This document shows, piece after piece, positions 23,295 to 36,377 of a stretch of 64,000 bases of DNA. The position numbers and the translations under genes are program-made. The stretch is from Neckera pumila (Eukaryota; Streptophyta; Bryopsida; Hypnales; Neckeraceae). The stretch lies in assembly GCA_963969595.1 (NCBI GenBank), contig OZ018416.1, forward strand, positions 11,300,065-11,364,064. The letters are read 5' to 3'. The notes under the pieces are model-generated. The model was not told where the DNA came from. It did no database searches and saw only the letters and a list, made by a program, of their open reading frames with translations. Each line of letters starts with the position of its first letter. The stretch's first letter is position 1.

Positions 23295-25623
23295 CTAACT
23301 GGTATCTGTACAGTGATTGCAACTCCCGTGTTGTCCTGCTTCTTCATCTACAAAAGCCAACTTTGACTGCTCATCTTCCCAGTGCTTGTAATGAATCTCC
23401 TCAGGAGTATTTCTATCCCCAAGCTCCACCAGCTTGTAATCTACAGCCGGAGCCACTTTGTTGGGTGGCTTCACAAAGTCCAAGGACCCAGCTAGAATCC
23501 TGGCCCTATGTGCCTCGCTCACCCAGTCCGTACGAAGCACAACAAACAAAACTGAGCCCACACAAACGATCTGCGCGGCCAGTAGTCCAAACCACAGCCC
23601 CCCAAATCCAAGCTTGTACCAAAAGGCTAATGCCACAGCCACTGGTGTCCCAATCAAGTAAAAAGAGCCCAAATTAATTGTGGCCCCAACAGCTGGTCGC
23701 GCACTCCCTCTCAGCACACCAACTCCAATTGTTTGGGGGCAGTTCCCGAGTTCACATATCCCCATTAAAGGCATAACGGCTGCTGTTAAGGCCAAGACAC
23801 TCTCATCATTGGTAAAAGCATGGCCCCATGTGTTCCGCATCACAATGGTCCATGTTAGGCTCACCATGGCAATAATCCACGCACAACCAAGAGCTACAAA
23901 CGTTGCGATTCTTGCACCCTCGGGCCGTCCAGCTCCAAGCTCGTAGCCGACACGGGTGGACACCGAAGCACTTAGCGCGTGAGGGAAAGTGTACATGAAC
24001 GAAGTCGTTTGGATTATGATTCCTGTCGTTGCGACCGCCACCTGTGGGTTAGGCAAGTAGCCAGCAAGTATGGTGATGATCTCGTACCACCACCACTCTA
24101 AACAAATGCCCAAGCAGCTGGGAAGTGCCAAGCCTAACAAAGACCACCATTCTTGTAAAGAGTTGTACGACCACGGAACCCATGTGTCTTTCAAGGCCTC
24201 TGTGTACCACAAGTACCCAAGAATGAGAAGCACCATGTTGAAATTGGTCAACACAGCCGCCATGGCAACTCCGGGTACCCCAAGGTCCAAAACAAAGACC
24301 AGCATAATATTCAAAGGCACATGCAATATGACGGCGGCCGCCGAGCACCACAGCATTGGAGTAGCTAGACCCTGGGATTTCAAATAAATTCGAAGCGGTT
24401 GCAGGAAACTATTGGCCACCAGATCAGGAAGTGAGTACCAGCAGTAAACGCTGGCGACCATGGTGATGTCGGGATTCTGCCCCAACCCCAGCAAAATCCT
24501 CTCCAAGTTCATCCAAAGAAGGCTGATGGGCAAGCAGGAGGTGAGGAGGATGAGGATCGTCCTCTGCAGGGTGAGCCCGATCTTGGCCCAATTGCCGTAA
24601 CCGTAAGCCTGGCCACAGATGGGATCCATGCCCGAGGCGAGCCCGTTCAACACTGCGTAGCCGGTGATGTTCGTGAAGCCGATGGACAGCGCACCCCCAG
24701 CCAGTTGGAGCCCGCCCAGGCGGCCCAAACAGAGGACGGACACCATTGCCCGCAGGTAGACCACTCCATTGAGAGCTGCCATGGGTCCGGCTATGCCCAT
24801 AAGCTTCCTCAATTCCACCACAATCTGCACAAGAAAGAATGAAATGAGTAGGCACTTAGAAATAAGGATCATTCGGCAGAGTGTTCGTGATCAGATGAAT
24901 TCAGTAATAGGAACTTAGAAATAAGGATCATTCAGCGTTCGTGATCAGCTAAATTACTAGGTCATATCCTTCCAGTACCTTTCACTTGGATGAGCAGTAC
25001 TCATTTAAAACACTGGAGAAATCCAGTATGGAAATTGGACGAATGTCCGATTGTGTCCAAATTCCATTTCTAGTGTATTCTATGCTACCGTCACTCGACA
25101 TTGACATTGGAATCCTTAAAAATTTCCATAGATGGACATTTTGGATTTCTCCTGTGTAACTCTCTAAGATGTTAGAGGTCGTCACAAGCAGCTTCAATCT
25201 GCCATTAGCGTGCAACCCAGCCAAGTTTCGTGGACTCTCAAGCTCAGACAGGACATGATTTCCCGGGAAACAAAACATTCGGACTCAGTCAGCTTCAGCA
25301 TACGCAAATGCCAAATGTGAATAATTAGTGCAAATGATGTTCTGTTCCAGCAAAGTAAACAACTCAACATTGCTAGAACTCGTCTTTAATATAGGATCAA
25401 TGGTCAATTCGTGACTAACCTGAGCAAGAGACGGCCATTGTTGAAGAGTGTCAGACTGCTCTTTCATTCGCCAGGGACCATTGGAATGAGCCCCGTTCCG
25501 AACCAATGGATGAGTCTCCAGCTTGTCCAATTCCTTGCTGAAGGCAGAAGCTGGAACACGAACCTCCGTCGGGACCGGGAATCCCGTACAAGAACAGTCG
25601 CCATTCAAGCCTACTTGACACAT
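23295..25623 (-). CDS. MATE efflux transporter, two exons, 577 aa
   Basis: Exon 1 is 25420-25623 (68 codons from an ATG at 25623) and exon 2 is 23295-24824 (509 codons plus stop). The donor CAG|GTTAGT and acceptor TTCTTTCTTGTGCAG| give a phase-0 join (SLAQ-IVVELRKL), the usual start of the plant MATE core. MATE carriers export organic cations, flavonoids, hormones or xenobiotics by proton antiport. Visible hallmarks are AMVSVLCLGRLGGLQLAGG, MDPICGQAYG (about 134-143), CLEWWWYE (about 309-316), SVSTRVGYELGAGRP (about 355-369) and GVGVLRGSARP (about 435-445), across some 12 membrane segments. These are features of the DTX48-56 type subgroup. A soluble acidic tail follows. It looks intact; no key motif is missing. 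Substrate and membrane cannot be told from sequence. Confidence 0.95.
24825..25419 (-). other. Intron of the MATE gene
   Basis: 595 bp with GT and AG borders. It contains a tandem duplication: the block around AAATAAGGATCATTC and GTTCGTGATCAG occurs at about 24854-24896 and 24911-24948. Reading straight through the acceptor would give a hydrophobic false N-terminus, so a longer single-exon model starting at 24872 is not preferred. Confidence 0.88.
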
Positions 25624-26915
25624 TTTGATTCAGTCGAACTCCAATTGGCAGTTTTTAGACAGGATTGCGATCCAGTCCGCTTCAAACCCCAGCTGAGCAT
25701 ACAAATATCCGGATTGACTTCCGGCGAGAACGTGTAACAGGAATGCTCGGAGAAGCGCACTGGGGGACGCACACCGATTCTATTGCTCATGCTTCAGTCA
25801 ATCCACCCAATCTAGTATCCACGCAACCGCTAACTAGCTAACTAGCTAGCTATTGTATTTGAAGCCTCAGATTCTTATTTACAACCAGGGATTGAATACA
25901 ATCAACGAACACGTCCAACGATTCGATATACAATTAATGCAATCTGGTGTTTGTCCTGGCAATTGCAAAGTGCTCGCACTCGACTTCTGTTTCTTACTAG
26001 TATCAAAACAACCAGAATACTAGTTGGATAGTGAGACACACCCTTGAGTCTAGATTCTACACGACAAAGAGTCTCCAATTCGGAAGTCACTTGTGTGTCT
26101 GGAGCCTTGAAAATGGTGTCTAGCTAGATTGGTACACACGTAGCTGAAATCGCCAATTCCGTTGTGTTTCAATCAGCACAACACGTAGCAAGAGTTTTCC
26201 GGGTTGCCTAAGCTAACAGACAGTCACTGCTATTCCTAGAATTCGCAATCAGTTCGACATTCCGTGCTCTCGAGAGTCCCAATTCACGTACACTCCTGAA
26301 GTCTAATTCCTTCAATCGGAAATCAACCCCAAATGCTCATTCCTCACGACCTCTCTCGACTTTTGATCAGCAACAACTTTTGATCAGCAACTGATGTACT
26401 CCAATTAGGCACACCTGCCCAAGCTCACCCCACTGACGATGTGCTCCAATTCCTCCCACATAGAGCTAGCTAGCTACCCTCACGAAGAAGGCAGAAGAGA
26501 CTACTCCTCTTCTCTGAGACTTCCAAGTGTTCGGGTTCCCAGTGTGGGGAAAGCTGGCAGTGATCAAACAATCATAAGCTCGAATCTAGACACGGTGGAC
26601 AGTCTAGCTAGCTAGGTAGGAGGCGGGGGAGCCAGGCAGGGGGGAGGACAGAGGCGAGGCGAAGTTCGAGGCCCGCCAGGCATGGTAGTAGCCCGAAGAG
26701 ATTCCATTCCATTCCTTTCCTTTCCTTTGGGGAGGCTCCGTCTAGTCAATGTAGCAGCTGGGTAGGGAGCTAAAAGGAGAAAAGACGGGCGCAGAACGAG
26801 GGGAGCGGAGTGGAGCTCTGGGCTTGGGCAAATCTTCGGCAATCTCTTGGAGCACAAGCTGCGGACGCTGTGGCACACAAGCTTTTGCTTGCGCCGGGAA
26901 GTTCGCTGGGGATGG
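25624..26915 (-). other. Probable 5' leader or proximal promoter of the MATE gene
   Basis: About 1.3 kb between the ATG and the candidate TATA box. It is rich in CTAGCTAGCT runs and CT/GA tracts. It may hold a leader intron. Short open frames (for example 26612-26878, minus) have no recognisable product. Confidence 0.35.
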
Positions 26916-26940
26916 CTCCTCAGTCACGCTCAGTCAGAGG

Positions 26941-26947
26941 TTTTATA
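26941..26947 (-). promoter_or_regulatory. Candidate TATA box
   Basis: TATAAAA on the minus strand, in GAGTATAAAACCTC, upstream of the transporter. A start near 26915 would fit. No other support. Confidence 0.35.
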
Positions 26948-27534
26948 CTCAACGCTGGCTTGGCAGAGGAGCTGGGGGGTAACTTTAACTTTAGCTAGGA
27001 GCCAGCAAGTCAGGCGCCGAAGGGTTGAAATCTGGAGGGCAGGCTGACTGCCTCGTTTGTTGCTGACTGAATAACTGATGAAGGCTTGACCCAAGGGAGG
27101 GACTCCCAAAAGCGCCACGTTTTCTGTCAGGATCATAGTTTCTATTAGTAGACTGGCCAAACTTACGTTATCTTGTTGGCAACTTAACCCCTAAGTGCCT
27201 AAGCCTTTCCAAGTGCGTTTTTCCTTTGAAGAAAGAGCATGAGTTTATAGTTATCTCTAATGAAGCAAATTGTTTGTTTTTCAAAATCTAATTGTATAGA
27301 AGTTTAGAGAGCTTGCTTATTAGTGTGCTTACCAATTTTAAGTGTAAAATTGCATAGGAGTTGTGAGATTATAACAAGAGAAATGTAAATATCCTATTTT
27401 TAGTATGTTGCCCCTCCCCACAATGTTTGAGAAATTTGCATATAAGAGTTTTTTGGGGTTGGATGTGACATGAACAATTTGCATTAGCACACTAAAATAC
27501 ACTTCTAAAAAACTTAAGTTCAAATGAAAAGCTA
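26948..27534. other. Upstream flank with a lone TTAA-element end
   Basis: No gene. At 27184 a TTAACCCCTAAGTGCCTAAG sequence looks like one end of the TTAA family; its partner is not visible before the next element starts at 27535. Confidence 0.45.
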
Positions 27535-28462
27535 TTAATTCCTAAAATACCAAGGCAATTTATGGCTCCAAAACCACTAAAAACTGCCATTTCTGCTGCG
27601 ATCACTCCCTAAACCAAAAAAAACTTTTTTTTTAGAATCTAACCGTAGGATCTTGTACTTCACTTGTCTTGGATCATGTATTAAAATTTCATGAAGTTTG
27701 ACCGTACGGATTGGAAGATATTAGCATTTGAAGTTGGAAAAAGAAGTTTTTTTGAATTGTGGCCTGCAATTTCAAATGACTTTGACGACCATTTGTGGAT
27801 TTTTTTGCACTACATACAAGTAAGTTAAAAAACTTTGTGTTGAAAATTTGAGTTGAGAGTTGGGGAAAAAAATTTCAGGATGTCAAAACTTGATTTTCAC
27901 ATATAAAAAAATTATTAAGTACAAGCAAGTCCAAAATTGAACAAAACACTAAATCATTAATAGCTCTTAGGTGGAATTAAAACATCATAATTCCAACAGT
28001 GGGATTGTTGTTGCAAACAAACTTAACCTTGTCAAAAAAAAAATTTGAAAAAAAATGAAAATTGCATTCAAAAATGAATTCTATAAGTTGTTTTTTGAAG
28101 AAGATGCTTAGATTGCCCAAAAAACAAGATTGTCCATAACTTTTTTGTTCTAAGTCCAAATAGAATGAATCAAAGATTCAAATTTAGACAAAAACATGAT
28201 CTTTGAAGAAAAAAATCAAAAAAAAAAATATTCAATTTTTTGAAGTTTTTTTTTCTGCCCGGCGAACTACTTTTAAGACTTCGGATGGCATAACTTTTGC
28301 TCCCGGGCACCCATTGAGCAAAAAACTATATTTTTAGAAAGCTAATGTGATTCCCTATCTTCAAAAGAAGTTTCAAAAAAATCAAGCCAAAATTTCAGGC
28401 CACACAAGTCTGCCCGAAAATCCAAGTGTCCCCCGAGGGGACTTTGGTCCTTTAGAGGTTAA
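27535..28462 (-). mobile_element. TTAA repeat, type A, inverted
   Basis: Left TTAATTCCTAAAATACCAAG, right TTTGGTCCTTTAGAGGTTAA, with type A interior in reverse (CACTAAAAACTGCCATTTCT, AACTTTTGCTCCCGGGCACC). 928 bp, full length. Confidence 0.78.
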
Positions 28463-28889
28463 ACTCATTACACATTCACCTTGTAGTTGTTGAAACGCAA
28501 TTTTATTTGATAAGTTAACTCCAAATCAACACTTGCATGTTTAAATTTTCAATGGTGAAAATCATGAAAACACTTTACTCTTTCTATTGGGACCATTTTC
28601 AAAGCAAATGGATAAATACAACTTTTTAGATCTCAAATCAAGTGAAATTGGCAAGCTTTGTTCAAAGTCGGGAAATCAAGTAAAATTTGCAAGCTTTACC
28701 CTTCCACTAATGATACATATATGCCTTTGAGGACCTCTCAAAAATCAAATATTTACCTTTTTTAGTGAAAAATAAAAGTTTCCAATAGTTAACCTTCAAT
28801 ATTGCCCATAAAAAAAATTCACCGGTCAAAGGAATTTAACTGCACATGCCCAAACAAGCCTGAAATTTTGGAGCGACCATATTTGGCCG
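28463..28889. other. Spacer, nothing recognised
   Basis: AT-rich without open frames or known repeats. Confidence 0.35.
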
Positions 28890-29616
28890 CTTAGGGGTTG
28901 TTGCAAGAAACACTTGTCCTTTTTGGTGTCCCCTTGGCCTTGGACACATACATTTTCACTCATAACTTTTGTGTTGTATGTTTTTTTCTCATGAAATTTG
29001 AAATGAAGGTACCTATGGTAGTTTCAAACATTGTGTAATTTTTTCCAATTTTTTAAAATTAGTTTACTATTTTTAAACTGCCCCCAATTGGATGTCTACT
29101 TTGGCCATTTTGGAGGGTTTTAGTACTATTTTCAACTTGAAAATGCAAATTCGAAGGTGAAAATTGGTATGCAAGGAGTTCTACTAAAATTACACAAGCC
29201 TACAAACAAAAATAATAAAGTGTCCACCTTCCATATATGCTCAAAGTATACTACCTTTGCGCATGTGCAAAGAATATAATTTTTTTTTCCCAGAAGTGAA
29301 AATGATTGAGGAGAAGCACCTCCAAGTTAGGAAAAACGTTTTTTTTTCTTTAATTTTTTCTTTTTCTTACAATTTTCCAAAAATAAAATCCCATACTATG
29401 TATTTTCTTGCATTTTCCATCACTCTTAGAGTGTGCATAACTTTTAGAAATAAATTTTTTTAGGTTCAATTTTCACATACATACTTATTTGAGTGCTTTA
29501 CAAATCATCTATATTTTATTTTATTTTTAAAAATTTTATTCCAAAAGTCACGATATTCCAGTACTAAGGCCATTTTGAGCCAAAATTGGCAGGTGCTTCT
29601 TGCAACTACCCTTAGG
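28890..29616. mobile_element. Inverted-repeat element, type D, copy 1
   Basis: The left end reads TTAGGGGTTGTTGCAAGAAA then CACTTGTCC; the right end, complemented, reads CTAAGGGTAGTTGCAAGAAG then CACCTGCC. The same end pair (TTGCAAGAAACACTTGTCC) bounds 60391-61246. Non-coding interior. Confidence 0.65.
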
Positions 29617-31214
29617 CAGTATGGGGTTAAAGAGGATTTTCAAGGCATCAAAAAATGGTTCATTTGGGTATTCCATGCAAAAGTTATAAAGGATCAAAGT
29701 TTGTTTTTGGTAGATGTTCTAGGATCTTTTCTTTAGTGGAGGTAGATATTAGGTTAATCGAAAAATTGGTCTTGTGTTTGGAAACTGGTATTAAAGGAAG
29801 GTTTAATTAAAAATAGTAGAAAACAAACATGGCACCAAACTACATCAAACTTCAGTTTTGGTACTCTAAGGAGTTTTGTCTTGTATTTTTCCTAAACTCC
29901 GACTCCCGGTTTTGCATTACATGCACTTTACGATTGACTCTATTGATTAACTAGATGTAAATCTAACAAAGATGGTGCTGATTAAAGTTATACATACTTT
30001 ATAGATCACATCGTTTCACTGGATAAGGAGAGGTATCCTATTTTCAATAATGTACGGTTTACCTTTAGCATAGTAAAACCTTCTTTGTAGCCCCTTGGTT
30101 GAGCATAGTTAGCTAAGACCCGATCATTTAATCATTGAAGTTATGTTCTGTAATTTAAGTGGAATCTTATTATGAAAAATGACAACCTTTGCCTTCCTTA
30201 TGGCTGAAAATTTATATTTATATTTTTCCAATTACAAGGCTCTATTTTTACATTACTCAAACCACAATTGTTTAACTCTTAAAAGAGTAAAAGATTCACT
30301 AGGTGGATTATGAAATTTTTCAAGGGTTATTTATGAGGCTATATGAAATGGATGGATTACATGCAAGAATGTCAAGAAAGCAAATTTTGAATACTCTTCA
30401 ATGATATGACTAGCTTGGACACTAGAAGCTTGGTGATTTTTGGACAAGGTTGTGAATCCATTGAAGTAGGAATTAGAAGGAAAAAAAAGCTTGAAAAAAT
30501 GAAGATCTTATGTCTACATTAGTATATTTTTCTCATGTTGCAATTTATTTGGCTTGCAACGCTTCAAACCTATATTTTTTTTCCTTCTAACAAGGATTCC
30601 TACGTGTTAATTAAGCCCTAAAAGACGGTCCCAGGACCACTTCTTCAAACTCTACAATTGTCATTTTGTATAATATATATAAATAAATTTTTATTTATTT
30701 ATTTTTCTAAAGATGAAATCACACGTCTTCTACAAATCATTAAAATTTAGATTTTTGGGTGAAAATTAAAAATATAATGAAATTCAAAAAAGAAAGTGAA
30801 AGAAATTCATATCTAATAGAGAATATACTTGAAAAATTAGAAATTTCCACCCAAGGTATATATTATAGTGTAGAATATTGTGTTGTAAACCAAAATCAGT
30901 TATAATGTCATTCTATAATTGAAAAAAAATGTACCATGCTTATAGGCAAAAAGCTCAAATCCAAATTTATATTGAATTCAAGTTTTAAAAACTTCCAATT
31001 TGACTAGAAACTCAAGTTGATAAATTAATCTTATTAGTTGAATTCAACTTCAAAACAAATCATTTTATGGTTTTAATTTTTCATCACGAGCAAAGAACAA
31101 GAAATGACCAAAGTATACTACAAAGGTAATCCATGAAGTGAAACATCTCCTTTTCTAGAAAAATCAATAATACTACAATGAAGGAATTTTCTATATTGCC
31201 TATAGCAAATGCAT
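29617..31214. other. AT-rich intergenic sequence
   Basis: No long open frame, no repeat shared with other parts of the window, nothing recognised. Confidence 0.4.
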
Positions 31215-32150
31215 TTAACTCCTAAAGGACCATTGTCCCTTCAAAAGACAAATGGAATTTTGGGCAAGTACCTACAAACTAAATTTTGTCTTGATTTTTT
31301 GAAACTTTTTTTGGAACTTTTTTTGAAAACAAAAAATTGATTAGCTTTGTAGGAATTTTTTTTTTTTCAATTGGTGCCTGAGAACAAAAAGTTATGTCCA
31401 AATAGACTCAAAATAAGGGGAAGGGACAGCAAAAAAAAATTAAAAAAATTTGAATGCAAAAAAACAAAAACAAAAACAACTCATGGATTATATTTTTGTC
31501 TATATGGAAAGCTTTGATTCATTCCATCTGAATTTGTTACAAGAAAGAAAGTTATGGACAATCTTGTTTTTTGGGCAATTTGAGCCCAAAATTCTTGAAA
31601 AGTTAGGATTTATTTTTGTATAAAATTCTTACAAATTTTCAAAAAAAAAATTCCACATGCTTTAGTTTGCTTGCTAAAACAATCCCACCATTGGGATTAG
31701 TGCATTATAATTTCATCTTAGAGATATTAATAATTTAGATTTTCCTTCTATATTGTACATACTTCTACTTAACAATTTCAAAGAATGAAAATTAAGTTTT
31801 TTAGAAATTTTTTTATTTCCTAGACTCTCAGTTCTATTCTCCACCATAAATATTTAAAGCTCAAAACTTTTTAGTGCAAAAAACAAAAGATAGAAAGGTT
31901 CAAAGTCAAATATTCTAGTCACACAATGTAATGAAAAACTTGTTTTCTTAACTTCAAATGCAGATATTTTGCAATTAATGCGGTCAAAAATTCTGAAATT
32001 TTTTCTACATATTTTTGTATTAGTTAGGTGTAAGATCCTATGGTTAGATGTACAAAAAAACAATTTCAGATGTTTTTATTCTTTGTTATAGAAATGGCAG
32101 TTTTGACTGTTTATATGGCAGAAAAAAGGCCTTGATCCTTTTGGGGCTAA
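31215..32150 (+). mobile_element. TTAA repeat, type A
   Basis: Left TTAACTCCTAAAGGACCATT. The right end has changed to CCTTTTGGGGCTAA. Interior as in 1107-2039. About 936 bp. Confidence 0.78.
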
Positions 32151-33911
32151 GAAACTTTAAAAATATAATTGGCAATAGAATTATTTTTGTAAGTCTAGTA
32201 GGCCTCTATAAAGTCACCCATCAAACACCAAACTTTTGCAACATTGTCCCAAGGTGAATCTTGGAAAGATGAGATTTAACACCAAAATTCAACAAAAAAT
32301 TAATGGATTCATGGATGCATAGGTGCAGTGGTTGTTTTTGCAATAACCCGGAAAATCATTCATTGGAACTCCACGACAATTCAAGATTAAACTTATAAAG
32401 TTAGAGGAGCTAAAACATGACTTATAAATGTTCAAAATGCCCTCTTTCATGTTGGATATTGAACGACTTTCATCCAATCTTTTTTATACAACATCATTGT
32501 GATAAATTTTATATATATATAATTTTCTTTTCTTTTCTTTTATATAAGATGTAATATCGAGAAAAAAATAGTATATATATGTATTGCATTTTAACATTAG
32601 CACTTTTATTTTTGTTCTTAAAACTTAATTAAGATATTCAATATGCTTTCTTTTTATTATTAAAAAATTAAATATATGAAGCTTTACAAGTCTAATTTCT
32701 ACAATGCTTGAAAATTTTGAAAATTTCCTAAAGATTATTACTTTGTAGCTGAGAATCAATAACCGTATTAGTTTCTAAACACAAATTTATATGAAACATC
32801 AATTTACACTATAATGTCAATTAATGGTCAGTTTTTTTTTAACATGTTTTGTATTTGAGTGAACCTTCTTCACATCCTTTATTTCTTTTGAAATCACAAA
32901 ATTTCAAACTATTACTAGAAGAATTGAGACATGTGATATCATCTCCAAATGAACAAGATAAAAGTTTTCACTCATAATTATCAGAAAAATAGATAAAACA
33001 TTTCAATTGAAGGATTTTGAGGTTTAGCTACATGGTCACTAGTTCTGTCCTTCCATGGACAAGTCTATCTTGAATTGATCCTATTAATTATTTTCAAGTT
33101 GTCCGTGGACATTAAATACAAGGTGAGGTATCAAATATATACAACCATCCTCTTGTTCACATTCCTTTGAATTTTAACTTTACGTTTCTTTGAATTTTCT
33201 TTAAAATTGTTGAAATGTGTTAAAACATGTTAAAAAAACCCTGACAAGTTCTAGCAAAAATTTGTTGAAAGGACATCAAAAATTTAATAGGCACATGCTG
33301 ACAATCTTTACTTAAAGCCAGTTGAAACTTGTTAAACTTAACACGTTTTAGCAAGTTCTAATGGGTTTTAACAAAACCTACAAGGAAGAATGTCAAAAAA
33401 AATCCAAGGAAACATAAATAGGGCCCAAAATAGAGCAAATGGTTTTGTACAAATGGAAGTATATAAGGTGGGCAGCTCCAAATGTGCCATTGACCCTAAA
33501 CTGCCATCTTCATTATGTGTACATCTCCAAAATCAATTATGTACTTATGTGGAAGAAACTATTTAATTTAGAACCACACTTTGTTCTTTCATAACTCTTG
33601 CATAAAGTATCCAAATGTCACATTTTTTAGTGCGTTGGAACCTCCTTTTAGATGCCTAATAAGAAAATATGAAAATTTGATCATTCTATTAATTGTAATT
33701 GGGCACAAAAACAAAAAGTAGCAATTTTTTGGAGACCCACCTTACTTGTTATCCAAGGTACCAATACCCAAAACCAAATGTGCACCTCCAATCAACACCA
33801 AGGTAGAATGGCCCAATTCCATTTGCTACACAATTCTTGCATCCTACTTTTGGCCCCAATTGCATCCCAAAAAACATCCAAATCCGTTTATTTTTTGACA
33901 AAATCACTACA
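32151..33911. other. AT-rich intergenic sequence
   Basis: This holds short (TA)n and TTTTCTTTTC tracts near 32510-32540. No gene recognised. Confidence 0.4.
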
Positions 33912-34843
33912 TTAACCCCTAAAGGACCATTGTCCCTTTGGGGGACACACGGGATTTCGGGAAGGTACCTATGGGCTGAATGTTTGTCGTGATTTTTTGA
34001 AACTTTTTGGAAAGATTGAAAAAATGCTAAGCTTTGTGGGAATACACTTTTTTTTTCAATCGGTGCCCAGGAAAAAAAGTTATACCCAAATCAGCTCAAA
34101 ACAAGGGATGTGGGGCTGCAAAAAAAATTTAAAATTTTTAAAATTAATTAATTATTTTTTTTTTTCTTATAGATTTTATTTTTGTCTATCTTGAAAGCTT
34201 TGATTCATTTCATTTGGATTTGTTATGAGAATTTTATGGACAATCTTGTTTTTCGGGCACTTAGAGCATCTTCCTGAAAAAAATAACTTGTAGGATTCAT
34301 TTCTAAATGCAATTTTTACAATTTTTCAAAAAAAAAGGTTCCACAAGGTTTAGTTTTTCTGCTAGAACAATCTCACCATTGAAATTAGTGCTTTTTAATT
34401 CCATATAAAAGATATTAATATTTTAGATTTTCCTTCTATCTTGTACCTACTTCTACTTAACAATTTTTTTAATAAAGAAAATTATTATTTTTTGGATTTT
34501 TTTTCCCTAGACTCTCAACTCAATTTTCCACTTTAAGGATTTAAAGCTCAAAAGTCTGTAGTGCAAAACATTTAAGTTAAAAATGTTCAAAGTCATAAAA
34601 TCTAGTCCCGCAATGTGTTGAAAAACTTGTTCTTTTCTCTTTAAACGCAGAAATCTTGCAATTTGTGCGGTCAAAAATTTTGAAATTTTTTCCACACATT
34701 GTCATACTAGTTAGGTATAAGATCTTACAATTAGATTTGAAAAGAAAAAGAGCAATTGTCAATTTTTTTTTACTCTTTGCTGTAGAAATGGCAGTTTTGA
34801 ATGTTTTTTGGGAGAAAAATGGCCTTGGTCCTTTAGGGGTTAA
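33912..34843 (+). mobile_element. TTAA repeat, type A, well preserved
   Basis: Left TTAACCCCTAAAGGACC, right GGTCCTTTAGGGGTTAA: perfect 17-bp inverted ends. Flanks beyond TTAA differ (CA before, TG after). Confidence 0.85.
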
Positions 34844-35665
34844 TGCCAACAAGGGGTAACATGTCAATCCTTTAATGGTGAATACTTAAGCAACATTGGA
34901 TACATGGAAAGGCGCTTGTGGATTTTTCATCCCTTAAAGGATAGAATGGTAACCATGGAAATCATCTATTTTTTAATATGGTGTGAATCATTAATTTAAA
35001 AAAATCCAAAAGTACTTAATGGAAGTCAAACTATTGTAGAAGACCTCTCCTTTGCACACAAAATTTGGAGGATGAATAGTTGCACTTCTATCCCTCATAG
35101 AAGGATTCTTTGTCATTCATCGGCCAAAAAAGTCCACAACATTGTTTATGGGTTATAGGATATTTATGACTCCACTCTATGAGCGGTTTTCTAATTTCAA
35201 GGCAGACTACTTCAAAAATTCACATAATTCACAATTTTAATTGGAGAATTATAATTCTATTTGAGTTTGATTCATGAAACAAGCACACACCTCTGTGAAA
35301 AATATGTGCCCCTCTTGGAGTTGACCCCAAGATATTCAGATTGCAAATCAGGGTGGTAATAGGCTTGTGTACGTACCTTATGTACTGCTCCAATGTTGTT
35401 GTTCATTAGTTTCAGATATACACAAGTATCTGTGTGCTGTAGGTCACACATGTACTCTTTATTCACATGCATCCAACTTAGAGTTGGTTTTTTCTTCTTC
35501 AATCTTTGATTTTGTTCCTTTTGTTATTTCAAGGTGACTCCCATTGCTCAGTGGAGTTCTGTAACTCCTCATCTAGGATGGGAATTGTTCGTGTTCTGTA
35601 CTTGTGATTAACGTAGGTGAGGAGTTATACTTTGCAAATAGTATACCATCCCCTGTACTCTTGCA
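34844..35665. other. Spacer, nothing recognised
   Basis: No gene found. The sequence becomes less AT-rich towards the candidate exons that follow. Confidence 0.35.
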
Positions 35666-36256
35666 TTAGATGGCTGCCATTTGGAAGCTATGCCTTGGAA
35701 TTTGTTTCATTTCATTTGCACTCCATGCTGAGGCCTTTGGCTTTGCTGAGGATCGGCTGTGATCAGTTCGCTTTTCACTGTTTGGTTGGTGACCTCTCAA
35801 GTTTAAAATCAATTGATCATGCGAATGAGCCGTTATTTCAGCACCACCACCACCATGTGTTTGACATGGGATTGAGGGCGGGCTCATGTACAATGGTGAC
35901 ACAGATATCAAACTGATCGCACCTTTGGTAAGTGACAAAGCGCATGTTCAACTTAAGATATCCAATTAAAAAAGTTGCCTTTTTAACAGTACTCACTTGT
36001 GACTATACTTGTAAAAAATGAGAATTTCTGGCATATGCGGCTGTGGAAGTTTGCCAATCAATCATGCAAGTCAGTAAGACCCCACGATCTTACCTGTCAA
36101 AGTTATGCCACAAACAAGGTTTTTGTTTGTTAAAACTTTGAAAGGAATCACCTTAGATTCTTGCTCATGAAGTCCTTCAAAATATAAATTAAACAATGCA
36201 ATTTCTGTATTAGCAAACTCAAAAGCATTTGCCAATTGTTCCTTTTCTGAAACCTT
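35666..36256 (-). other. Candidate two-exon gene or remnant, unknown product
   Basis: On the minus strand an open stretch of about 36105-36256 encodes a protein-like sequence (EKEQLANAFEFANTEIALFN, then LVCGITLTG) and ends at a perfect plant donor, ACAG|GTAAGA. A downstream open frame (35666-35938) follows a possible acceptor TTACCAAAG and ends in a stop (residues include HGGGGAEITAHSHDQL). No start exon was found. I do not recognise the family. The VCGITL portion faintly recalls the cystatin QxVxG loop, but the Q is N and spacing differs, so I do not name it. It could be a fragment of a gene. Confidence 0.3.
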
Positions 36257-36377
36257 CAAATGAGGGGAGAGTATTTACATCCAACTTAGAGTCTTAGATG
36301 CCTAGCAACTGTTTTCAGAAAGCCATGAAATGCAGTCGTGGACATGGTAAGAGCAACTTGCTATCTTCTTTGAAGAG

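Noticed and set aside
23252..23946. Plus-strand open frames opposite the MATE exon
   Set aside because: They are the antisense of conserved transporter codons and have no family features.
24049..24855. Minus-strand frames of 100 and 143 codons inside the MATE exon
   Set aside because: They are out-of-phase shadows of the transporter reading frame.
24825..24872. MATE start at 24872 without an intron
   Set aside because: The 16 residues added are read through a clean splice acceptor; exon 1 at 25420-25623 gives the expected SLAQ-IVVEL join and a normal ATG.
36105..36256. Cystatin exon
   Set aside because: Only a loose likeness to the QxVxG loop; the Q is replaced and the spacing before it is too long.
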